From assembly GCA_035772735.1 (NCBI GenBank), contig JASDFA010000002.1:6448001-6512000 (forward strand): a stretch of 64,000 nucleotides of DNA, written 5' to 3'. Positions 33,707-43,943 of the stretch are shown in pieces; positions within the stretch are counted from its first letter, which is position 1, and each line of letters starts with the position of its first letter. The DNA comes from Datura wrightii. Lineage: Eukaryota > Streptophyta > Magnoliopsida > Solanales > Solanaceae. A program made the translations under genes and the position numbers. The notes below the pieces were generated by a model. The model was not told the DNA's origin. It saw only the letters and a list, made by a program, of their open reading frames with translations, and did no database searches.

Positions 33707-34320
33707 CTACCTTCTGATTCTTAACGGCTTCTTCAACTTTACCAAAATAGGATCCTCGTCTTGTCTAGCTTTCACATCAGTCACCAAGGATGATTTTGAT
33801 CTGTTCTGAACAATAAATCCACCATCGGTCGAGTCAACTAAATGAACTCCCAACCGTGTAAGACAATGCACATCCTTCGCCAGCTCCTTCCTCCCCTCAT
33901 CTACATGGGACACGCTCTCCGTAGAAAACTTACTAAGAGCGCCTGCCACCACATTAGCCTTACCTGGATGGTAAAGGACATTCATATCATAATCCTTGAG
34001 TAACTCCAACCACATCCTTTGGCATAGATTTAGATCCTTCTGGGTTAACACATATTGTAGGCTTTTGTGGTCTGTAAACACATCTACATGGACCCCGTAC
34101 AAATAGTGTCTCCAAATCTTCAAGGCAAATACTACCGCCGCCAATTCGAGATCATGAGTCGTGTAATTCTTTTCATGAACCTTCAGCTGCCTGGAAGCAT
34201 ATACTATAACCTTACTATGTTGCACCAACACACAACCAAGGTCGATCGTCAAAGCATGACAATATACCAAAAACCTATCAATACCCTCAGGTAGGGTTAA
34301 CACCGGTGCTCATTAGGTTG
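33707..34320 (-). pseudogene. Del2 pol: RNase H, active site lost
   Basis: LTLPEGIDRFLVYCHALTID shows His for the first catalytic Asp (family YCDAS). HDLELAAVVFA keeps the Glu and FTDHKSLQY an Asp; the last Asp is Gly (VAGALSKF for VADALSR). The reading begins abruptly at about 34320, where homology ends. Confidence 0.9.
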
Positions 34321-36770
34321 GTCGCTGGGTGGTGAAGATTTGATGTCGTGAAGTATTATACAGTGTACTTGATAGGTGGACTTGACAAGTCGTTATAGGA
34401 AGCAACAACTCGTCATGTTGATCGTGAGTTAAGGAATTTGAAGTTTTGAAGTAATCTTCCAGTGCACTTGACGAGTGGGTTCAGTGAGTCGTTGGGGCTG
34501 GTGATGATTCTTTATGTTGGTCATGGTCTGAAGAATGATAAAACTGTGTGAATTTTTCAGTGTGCTTAACGGGTGATAAATGAGTCATTTGTCGGGATGA
34601 CGACTCGTTATGTGAGTCGTGACTCCAGATTCGGGGAAATTTTTAGTTTTTTTCAGGGGCATTCTTGTAACTCCTATGCTTTTAACTTTTAAACTACGTC
34701 GTTCTGTATTTTTTTTGGGACGTTTTAAGGGTTTTCTACAAGTCTAAATCCTTACTCTGTCAATATATCTCTCAAGCTCTTCTTCTTCCTCTCTTCTCAA
34801 GATTCAAGAACTTCACCAAGGTGTTCATCAGCTTCAATGAAAATTTCGAGCATGGTTCTTCTACCAGGTATGCGGGTTTTTCAACAAGGATACTCTTCCA
34901 TACTTGTGCCCCAAAATGTTTTTATTAATGCCCAATTACTACTATTCTAGAAAATGCATGACCTAGGGTTTTAAATTAGTGGTGAATCTTCCTACAACTC
35001 TTTAAAATTCCAAGATCTATTGTGATTATGAGATAAGTATGACGTAAAAATAATTGGGTTACCTTGAATTATGTGTTGGGTGGTGAAATATGTGGAGTTA
35101 TGAAATATTCTTCATGAATGAAATGAGTTTTAAATAAGGCTTTGTCATTGTTCATTCAATTATCACAAATCCATTGCATCCGTGTTCAACATGTGGAGAC
35201 TATATGATTAACCCTGAGAATTTGAATATGTCAGTGGTAGATGTGATGAGATTAAAATAGAGTTCATGGACTTGAGTAATTGAGAGTAAAGTATGTGTGT
35301 TCTTTTATGTCTGGATGGAATTAATTGGGTAAGAGGTAAATCTTTGATAATGGACTATCTAATGCATCCTTCTCGTGAATTGGAATAAATCTTTAAATGG
35401 GTCTTATGAAATAAAGATGTACACATCTCACATGATTTCATTGTATATGTTGAGATATGAGTAAGCATGTAGCTTCCTGTAAATCCAGATTATATGAATC
35501 AATGTATGCATGTTGAAGTATGAATTGAATATATAGGTCATGAATGTCTCTATGATACATGCTGATTAATATGAAACTGGAATTTAATGATGAGAAAGTA
35601 GTATGCATGATGTGAATCTAAATTTTCCCATTAATGTTAGACCTATGAGGAGATTCTAGTATGATTCCATGATGATATGAGTTATGATGACAAAGCATGA
35701 GAATGATAATTTTCGAATGTTGGGCTTGTTGTTAGTAGGAAGTAGCCTTCAGTCCTTTTGAAATGAATGATGTATGAAGAAAGCAGAGTTTGTTCATATT
35801 TTTGACTAGCTGCAGTAGTATAGACCAGACATATATAACGTCAGACCAGTACCTCTCAAATTCTAGTCAGTCCGGATCCTCAATAGTAGAAAGTGACTCC
35901 CTAGCATCAGTCGAGATCTTCAATAGTAGAGAGTGACTCCCTAGCATCAGTCGGGATCCTCAATAGTAGAGAGTGACTCCCTAGCATCTGTTGGGATCCT
36001 CAATAGTAGAGAGTGACTCCCTAACATTAGTCGGGATCCTCAATAGTAGAGAGTGACTCCCTAGAATTAGTCGGGATCCTCCGTAGTAGATAGAGATTCC
36101 CTAGCACAGCCGGGATCCTCCATAGTAGAGAGAGATTCCCTTAATGATGATATCAGTGTAAATCAGCTTTGCATGACCTAGCTTTCTTATTGTAACATCT
36201 TAACAAGATGATAATTAGTCTCAGTTATCAGTAATGATTCAATACAGTATATGATACTAACTTTAGATTTGTCCCTTATTAAATGTTCAAAATTTGACCC
36301 TTATGCATGAGTTCTAAGATGTTATATAACGAGATTCAAAGAGAAGTTCCATGTATATATTTGTATATGTGAATCATAGAGTTTTTGTAATAACATGTTG
36401 AAGAAACTATGTTAATGTATGTAATTAAATCCTTATCGTATATATGTTTATTTAATTGTTTATGTTATCCCACATGCTTAGTACATTCCAAGTACTGACC
36501 GCACGCTTTTTTTGTTATATCATTTCATGATATAGATTCAGGTTTTTAGACTCGGTCTCGCGGTTAGATACGCTTCATCCCTATTCAGCAGCTACTGCTG
36601 AGTCCTCATCATCCGAGGACGTGATTATGTTCATATTTCCTTATACTTTCAGCTTTCAGACTTTAGGAGTTAGCTGGGAGCTTGTCCCAGCAACTCATCA
36701 GTTTAGTAGAAGGCTTTCAGACTTATCTAGAAAGATTCAGCGTTGTATTTAAATGTTATTAAATTGTCTT
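34321..36770 (+). repeat. Del3 LTR, left part, 5'-truncated
   Basis: A plus-strand Del-type LTR lacking its TGTTA start. It opens inside a GACTCGT-type dyad array (34370-34625), passes a 40-bp tandem repeat (35869-36141) and the 'ACATTCCAAGTACTGACCGC' landmark (36483-36502), and is cut by Del4 at 36770. The last five bases, GTCTT, are Del4's left TSD. The right part is 46519-46682. Confidence 0.8.
35869..36141 (+). repeat. 40-bp tandem repeat, about seven units
   Basis: Unit AGTCGGGATCCTCAATAGTA... (40 bp), starts at 35869, 35909, 35949, 35989, 36029, 36069 and 36108; the last units are more diverged (CCGTAGTAGATAGAG). Each unit holds a near-palindromic GGGATCC. Inside the Del3 LTR only. Confidence 0.93.
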
Positions 36771-36891
36771 TGTTATACCCCGTAGAATTCCTGGAACTTA
36801 GATGACCTATTCCCACGTTGGTTAAGCATATTTGAAGGCCATACGTGTGGGAGAAAGGCCCGGGAAAAGATCGGACGAGAAGCCTGTCGAA

Positions 36892-36976
36892 CCATCGCGG
36901 AAGGAGCCGAGGCAGAGCCCCTCCGCGATGGCAGCGTGTCACGGAGGAGGAGCCTCCGCGTTGGCTCCGTGACACG
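36892..36976 (+). promoter_or_regulatory. Double hairpin upstream of the Del4 TATA box
   Basis: CCATCGCGGA (36892-36901) pairs with TCCGCGATGG (36922-36931), and CGTGTCACGGAG (36935-36946) pairs with CTCCGTGACACG (36965-36976); inside the second, GGAGG/CCTCC can also pair. Both stems are perfect and repeat unchanged in the 3' LTR (44065-44104 and 44108-44149). The TATA box follows 22 bases later at 36998. Confidence 0.8.
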
Positions 36977-36997
36977 TTGGCCTTGTCCAGGCCCAAG

Positions 36998-37006
36998 TAT
37001 ATAAAG
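36998..37006 (+). promoter_or_regulatory. TATA box of Del4 5' LTR
   Basis: TATATAAAG in GCCCAAGTATATAAAGCCCC; transcription probably starts about 30 bases on, making the LTR leader about 2.3 kb long. Confidence 0.7.
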
Positions 37007-38114
37007 CCCCACTTCGGTTTTAATTGATAAAATCTTAAATAAATTTCAGAGAAACAGAGGCAAACGCAGAGAACAGAGAGGGACGAAGGAAATTAATTAA
37101 TTTCCGTTCGATTACGCTGCCAAACGCTGCCCAAACTCAAATTAATCCCAGATACCGAAGTATTTAGCAGCAGAGAGCATTCCTACGGATTCAGTTTCGT
37201 AAAATACGGCCGACGAATCGTCGAGCCACCGAGCCAAGGTAAGTGGAATTGCTCTAAATTAGTGTCTATGTGTTCCTAGCTGTGAAGTGAATATTTCTCC
37301 CTTCTGGGCCGCTGAAAAATAGCGAGTTTTCGACCGTCTTTCGATAAGCCTAAGTTTAGGCTATAAGCTATATCGAAAGTGACGTTGCCTTTTGAAATAA
37401 AAGTTGTATTTAGTATTGATTGACATATTTATGAATGCAGTTGGGAGAAAACAGTTGAAGAACCGGCCGAGCCTCGTCCGACAGACGGATAGCTCAGAGA
37501 TAAGGTATGTAAAGTTAGTTTCCTCGGCAAGTTAAGTAATATTGAGACAGTATAGCATTTTTCAGACCAGTAGAATGTTCAGAAGTCGAGTATTGCATTA
37601 TTATGAATATTGGTACAATGTAAGAAGCTTTGGGTTGTAACGTGTACGAGACCTATCAGTATGATATAGATTCGAACGTAAGTGATTAAGATTGCCCAGT
37701 ATATTCAGTATGTGATGTAATATGCCATGTTAAGATATTGTTGTGTTTAGCTGAAGCCCCGCGAAGTAGTATAGTATCTGTAAAGCATTTCAGACATAGA
37801 ATAGCAACTAAATCATGTTTAGAAAGCATGTCAGAAATAGGAAATCATGTTAATACAGAAACTCAGTAAACAGCATAGCCTTCAGCAGAAACACCCTCTT
37901 GTATAGCCTTTGCTCCAGTACAGTTTGACGGGAGACTACATTTATATTTATACTCACCTGTCTCAGCATGTATCAGACACTTACAGATTACTATTATTAG
38001 TTCAGCATGTGACTTACATGATACCTTACCCCTGTTAGCCTTAGCATGTGAGATACACAGACAGCATGACTAGTGAGACCGTTGTATTGATTGGGGTTGG
38101 ATTACCTAGCATCC

Positions 38115-38330
38115 ATGACCGCCCAGGGTTAATAGCTGTATAGACTCGTCCGCCAGAGGACGAGGATACGTCACTCTACGGAGTGATATGCCGTCCCGCA
38201 AGGGGACGAAGATGGGATGCCAGCTTCCCCATATTGTGCCTTGGTCGGCCCTTATACACCCCCGTCGAGCGGGTACGCCTGGGGTGTTGATTTTGGAGTC
38301 CATCGGACTCAGGTACAGTTATAGTCAGGG
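38115..38330 (+). other. Hairpin chain in the Del4 leader
   Basis: Four perfect stems in a row: CTCGTCC/GGACGAG (38145-38151, 38158-38164), TCACTC/GAGTGA (38171-38176, 38181-38186), CGTCCC/GGGACG (38192-38197, 38203-38208) and GAGTCC/GGACTC (38296-38301, 38305-38310). Counterparts exist in Del1 and Del6 with paired base changes. Confidence 0.65.
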
Positions 38331-38939
38331 GCTCAGCGAGCCCAAGTGCATACCCAGGGACCGGCTGGATGCTTACAGCCATTGTAGGAGATGGGATGAC
38401 CGGGGTAGGGGTATAGATTCTGTGCTGGTTGTACCTCCCCGCTTATGGGGGCTGGGTAAGGTTTGTGTGTGCTATGTTATGTTATTTCATGTTATTCCAT
38501 GTTATGTTAGATACAAGTAGATCAGCAGTAGCACGATACGTTTCCAGGTATGACTCTTATCCTCCCCAGTAAAGATTGAGAGAAGATATGATTTACATTA
38601 TCAGACAGTTTGTCTATTCTCTCTACTTTAGTTTCTTCAGTTATATTATTGCATTCAGATTTTGCTTTAGTTATTGCTTTACATACTCAGTACCAGCGGT
38701 ACTGACGCCCGGTGGGGCGCTGCATTACTTGCCTGCAGGTACTTATAGATGAGCAGGTGACATTACGTGATTCCTGTCAGCGATCGAGTATTCAGCTCCT
38801 GTCATCCAGAGACTGAATTCCAGAGGTGTATTTCAGTTCTTTTGTTATATAATACGGGTAGGTCGGGGCCCTGTCTCGATCAGTTCTATTACCATTCCTA
38901 GAGGCTTGCAGTCTGTATATATTCCCTGTGGCCAGATGA

Positions 38940-39218
38940 TCCGGTCGTGTGGGGCCGTGCAGTTGTATAGTTGCCTTTACTCTTTCTTCCTTTTATGATG
39001 GCCGTGTGGGGCCATAGTTTGCCAGTAGTGGTGACCTTGCCGGTCACGTAGTTCTTTTTATGCTTTATGATTGAGTTGCAGATAACTAGACAGCATGGTG
39101 GCCTTGTCGGCCCGCATAGGTTCCCCTGAATTAGTATGTTTCTGGTCAGCTGCTAGTACAGGTACAGAAGGCTATAGGCCAACGGGCCGGGGGCTGTATT
39201 CACAGCCGGTATATAGCC
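38940..39218 (+). other. U5 motif array and nested cruciform before the Del4 PBS
   Basis: Includes GTGACC-ttgcc-GGTCAC near 39031 and GGCC-ttgtc-GGCC near 39102, then GGCTATA (39170-39176) paired with TATAGCC (39212-39218), enclosing GGCTGT (39192-39197) paired with ACAGCC (39202-39207). The structure ends about 130 nt before the PBS. Confidence 0.6.
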
Positions 39219-39349
39219 CTTTTGTTTCCAGAAATATGAGTTAGAGCCAGCCAGGCACCAGATGTGCCTAGGCTTAATAGTCCAGCAGGTCAGGTCCTAG
39301 TAGGGCACCAGGTGCCAGTCATACCCCCCAAGGCGGGGTGTGACAAACT

Positions 39350-39361
39350 TGGTATCAGAGC
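39350..39361 (+). other. Del4 primer-binding site
   Basis: TGGTATCAGAGC, four bases after the 5' LTR, same as Del1. The following 130 bases also match the Del1 leader closely. Confidence 0.9.
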
Positions 39362-39499
39362 AGGTCGTATCCCAGGGAGTCTGCAAGCCGTGCTAAGTAG
39401 AGTCTTGTCTATGGATGTGTTGTGCACCACATACTATAGGCAGGAGGCTGCGAGGCATAATACGATGGTTACCCTTCTTTCTCAGTCAGTCGTGCTTTA

Positions 39500-42090
39500 G
39501 AGCGGTACAGTATAGGGTTGAGTCCCTAAAAACTTACCATATTCTTTGATTACAGATACAAAGGCAGATCAACATTTCCTTATCACAGGCAAAAGATCAA
39601 AGATAGCAACAGAAGAGAACATCAGTCAGTTACGTGATAACTACAGCAGCAGGAGGGGGTATCAGAGACCTCCCAGCGTGATACCTTTATTGGCATTATT
39701 CCTAGTATACGTTGATAACGTCAGAATAGGAAGTCAGAAGTATAATGTACATATGAGTTGATTTACTTATTAGTTATATAAGATTTGATTATGATTACAG
39801 ATAAGGTCAGATCACCAGGTATATATGAAAAAAGAGAGGGAAATGCAGGAATCCCAAATAGACCTTTTTGGGTATGGTACAATTAAACGCTTTTATTTGT
39901 TGCCACAAGAAAAGGGCTATCCCTACCTCCTGATTTTGATGCCAGTATAGTAAAGGGGCATAAGACTTGAGATGGGGTTGCCAGATCAAGCAGTAAGTAA
40001 AGATGGGTTGATTGATCCTAGTAAGTAGTAGAAAATATAGAGAGCCCTTATGATTTCGTAAGTTGTGCAGACCCTTATGATAACAAGCCAGTAAAGACAG
40101 TAAGACTGATGCTTACCCGAAGTAGGGGTAACTGACCTTCTAGTGATGAATGCCTAATAATAGTCAAGGTTGAGTCAGAAAAAGGCCAAGCCCGCCATAT
40201 ATGCTAACAGATAGCAATACATACCTGTAAGATTATAGTTATTATCTAGTTGTGACCTCGAAAGATATAGAGGTCATGTGAATCAGATGGGCTTGAATAT
40301 ACGCCAGCAGAAGTATAGGCCGAGGCTTGATCAGTAATCTCATTAGCAATGAAAGGCAGGTACCTTGAACCCTAGAGTTCAGTTTAAGCAAGATGAGAGG
40401 AAGAAGCAGGAATGTCAGATCTTGTGGGGAAATTAGAACTACCCCGGATTGATAAAGTATTGTATTAAGGATTAAGCTTCGCGCTGACAGTAAGATTGCG
40501 GTTCAGAATACCGCAGTATGTCCGCTATGGAAAAGTTAAGAAGTTACCGATACAGCAATTCTAATCTAGTGTGGCCTATAGATAAGGCCCAGCAGATAGA
40601 CATGGGCTCTCAGTATATGCCTAGTAAGGCTACAGGATTCGAACGTCGACCCCCACATCGCAAGAGTGGCGGAATTTTAAACAGCAGACAATAACTAGAA
40701 TGTTTATGTTTGTTACTTTCAGAATGGGGTGACAATGCAATGAAATGATAAGTCAGTGCAAGAGATGGTATTAGGCCGTAGAAGCAATGTATCATGTAAG
40801 ATGTGAGACTCAGCAGAACCTGTCAGAGATTATGAACTACCGCAGAAATCAGTACATATTGTACGTAGCTAGCGATATATATGTATACAGATCATAAATA
40901 TGTTGTGAGTGGCTGCCTATAAGGGCCACAATCACAGATGCTGATTAGTAATAGAAAGCCTATACGGATTGCATTACAGGACACCCCCCCCCCGCCAAAA
41001 AAAAAGAGAAGAAAGAAGAGAAGAAGAGAAAGGGCGGATTAAGTGTGAGTTATGTATGAAGTCATAGAAACTATCTCAGTTCTCAGTTATTAAGTTGATA
41101 GATTCATGTGTTGTTGTCGGATCTAGGCTCTAGGAGCTTACCAGAATTAATGGCCTAAAACAGATGGCTAGATAATAAGGGCGCAGTTAGACGGTCTATC
41201 GACCAGCTGGCGCCTGTATTAGCAGGGAGGCATCCCTGAAGATCGGTAACAGTAGTGCATGTGCTAGAACCAGGATTAGAGGCCGAATGGGCAAATTTCA
41301 GAGGTTAGCAATATCAGAATTGTTCTAGCATGTTAAGTGGTCATACGTCGTTTTCCCAGCCTTATAGGCAACAGTCGGTCGTAGCCAACCTAGCAGTTAT
41401 TAGGCGAAACACCCCATAAGTCAGCCGGCCGCCCCAGTCAGAATACCCGTGGGTACTCCAAGGAAGGGTCCACATCAGTAGTCAGTGACAGACTAGTACT
41501 TCAGCTGGGTTTCGTAAGATATTCAGATACAGGGCCCTAGCGGAAGGCCAGTAGTTACAGAATAGCCTATAAGATCGAGAATTCCCCAGAACAGCAGTAT
41601 AGATCCAAGTGGATACACATAAGGCGTAAGAAATTGATAGTGCCCTGCTAGTACAGTGTTTATTAAGACCAGGGGGTCAGTAGACTCCCCGTGAAGATCT
41701 AGAGAATGATCGCCTGGGAGTAAGATTAAGCCCAGTCTTACAATGGTTCAAGTACAATAACAGAGCAATTAGATGCTCACAAGTCTGCGGTTACGCACGA
41801 ACTATAAGCATTCAAATAGGACAGTTAGAGCATTGCTAGACTACTGCCACATTCAAGTCATTCGACTATTCAGTTACTTAAGGTTATGCAGCCAGATCGT
41901 TAGAGGTCATGATCAATATCAGAACCCCCTGATCAGATGCGGGCACATGGTGTGCAGATAGTTGTTCAAGATTACCTTAGCAACCAGTAGCCTTAGCATG
42001 CGGTCAGAAGGCCAGATAAAGCTTTAGTTATACCGGTAGATTACTTGTCGGATTCTCCAGTATAATAAACCAGTATGATTGTCAGTTATA
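39500..42090 (+). other. Del4 interior without gag, protease or RT start
   Basis: 2.6 kb where gag, protease and the first half of RT should be. I recognise no zinc knuckle, DSG-type loop or RT motif, and only short ORFs. From about 40880 to 42060 it is clearly homologous to 53030-54215, part of the Del6 LTR-like unit. A C9 run followed by an A-rich run lies at 40982-41010. Confidence 0.65.
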
Positions 42091-42094
42091 TGTT

Positions 42095-43640
42095 AATTTT
42101 TGAAAATGTGAATCTTAGTTGAGTTTAGTATCCTTTTTGGTCACATTGTGTCGGAGGCTGGTGTACAGATAGATACCCAGAAAAATCAAAACAGTGAAGA
42201 CATAGCCTAAACCTACCACCCTGATCAAAGTACGCAGTCCCTGCGGTTAGCCGGGCACTGCAGAGGGTCTGTGGAAGGATTTTCCACCTTAGCAGCACCT
42301 TTGACTAAATTGACACAGAAGGCAGCAAAGTTTCAGTAGACTGAGGTGTGTGAGCAGAACTTCCAAGAGTTAAAAGCCAGGTTAACATCAGCTCCAGTGT
42401 TAGTATCGCCAGGAGATACAGAGGGTTGAGGCAGCATGGTAAAGTAATAGCTTATGCTTTCAGGCAGTTGAAGAAACGTGAAGAGAATTACCTTACCCTC
42501 TGATTTGGAGTTAGCGGCAGTAGTTTATGCTTTAAAAAAAAAAAGGAAGATTTTGTATCACCCAGGAAGGGTTTACGTGGCGGCAGATGCCCTTAGCCTG
42601 AACTGCCTGAACAGCGAGGATAGACTCGAGGGTTACACCAGTTAGCTAGATAACCAGTCATATAGCAGAAATAAAAGATAACAGAGCGATAATACAGAAT
42701 GTTTCAGTGTTGTCGTTAGCAGTGGAAGTAAAGGAACGGCAGTATGGAAATCCTAGCCAGGATCAACTTGAACACAAGGTTCAGTAAGGAGAAGTGACAT
42801 ATTTTCAGATAACCGGGGATGAAGGGTGGCGATATAAAGGCCGCATTGTGCTCCAGATATTTTGGGGCATCGCCAGCAGTTTATGATCGAGGCGCATTAC
42901 GCCCGCTATTCTCTTCGTCCCGATACGACAAAGAGGTACCATGACATTAAGGAGAACTACTGGTAGCCCAGTATTCTAACTGCCAACAAGCGAAAGCAGA
43001 ACATCCGAAACCAGGTGGGTTTGACCCAGGACACAATTGTGCCTCTCCGGAAATGAGAAGCGGTGGATATGAATTTTGTAGCAAGATTATCCCGTATTAA
43101 ACACAGACATGACTCTATATGGGTAATAAATGACAGATTGGCAAAATAAGCTCATTCTTGCCAGTAAGTTGTATATCAGAAAGGTAGTTAGATTATATGG
43201 AATACCAGTGTCCGTTATTTCAGACAGAGGAGCACAATTTACAGTTAATTCTGGCAATCATTTCAGAAAGATTTGGGCACGCAGATTAATTTAAGCACAG
43301 CATTCTACCCTCAGATAGATTAGTAGGCTGAGCGAACAATTCAGATGCTCGAAGACATGTGCGAGCGTGTGTGCTAGATTTCAGTAATAGTCAAAATGAG
43401 CAGTTACCATTAGTTGAATTTGCCTCCGGAATTAGAATCCATGTATCCGGTCTGTTATGTAGCTATGCTGAGGAAATGCATAGGGGACCCGTCCAGAGTA
43501 GTCCCAGTCCAGAATATCCAGGTTACGAAGAAGCTGGCCTATGAAGAGGTCCCAGTAACTATCCTAGACAGATAGATTCGCAGACTACGCACTAAAGATA
43601 TTACGTCTATCAAGATATGAGGATCCGACATCCTCGCTTA
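42095..43640 (+). pseudogene. Del4 pol remnant: RT end to chromodomain
   Basis: Starts in the RT connection region ('FWSH.VGGWC' frame of FLGHIVSEAG; 'GFSTLAAPLTKL' near 42275). RNase H end shows ADALS (about 42588). Integrase shows VISDRGAQF (second Asp, near 43215) and AERTIQMLEDM (Glu, near 43330) after two stops. The integrase C-terminal domain is mostly deleted; the chromodomain YEEVPVTILDR, TAG, IRRLRTKDI is at 43540-43610. Confidence 0.85.
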
Positions 43641-43927
43641 TTACAGGCCTAGTCAGGTGATAGGTATGTCCGAATTATTACTTATGCAGTATCTTGTGGT
43701 TGTATGTCGGTAAATGATAAAGAAGAAGCGATATTTAGTTGTTCAGTGAATCTTAGAATATTGTGTGCAGTGCCTGTATTGGACTTTTCTGCATTTCAGG
43801 TTTTTGCTATAGTCCATGTTACAGGGGAAACTCTACCGAAGTTTTTCCAGAAAGTAAATTTTTTTTCCATATTCCAGAGGATCCGGAAAGTCCTCTAGAT
43901 AACAGTGTACATTCGAGGACGAATGTT

Positions 43928-43943
43928 CTTAAGGGGGGGAGAA
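43928..43943 (+). other. Del4 polypurine tract
   Basis: TTAAGGGGGGGAGAA immediately before the 3' LTR, preceded by CATTCGAGGACGAATG (43910-43925), an inverted repeat shared with Del1. Confidence 0.85.

Larger units (their letters stand above)
29811..34320 (-). mobile_element. Del2: 5'-truncated Del/Tekay-type element (-)
   Basis: Minus-strand order: RNase H (from 34320), integrase, chromodomain, polypurine tract, 3' LTR (32100-29811). The 5' LTR, gag, protease and RT are missing. The break at about 34320 joins it head-on to a truncated plus-strand LTR (Del3). Confidence 0.9.
36771..39345 (+). repeat. Del4 5' LTR
   Basis: TGTTATACCCCGTAG...GGTGTGACA. TATATAAAG at 36998-37006; two strong hairpins directly upstream (36892-36976); a hairpin-rich leader segment (38115-38330); U5 motif array and cruciform (38940-39218). 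Confidence 0.95.

Noticed and set aside
35869..36141. CRISPR-like spaced repeats
   Set aside because: Units are directly tandem with no unique spacers, inside a plant LTR.
38188..38520. 110-residue ORF present in both Del4 LTRs (also 45361-45693)
   Set aside because: The two LTRs are copies of each other, so conservation is trivial; Del1 and Del6 do not keep the frame. The DNA is better explained by hairpins.
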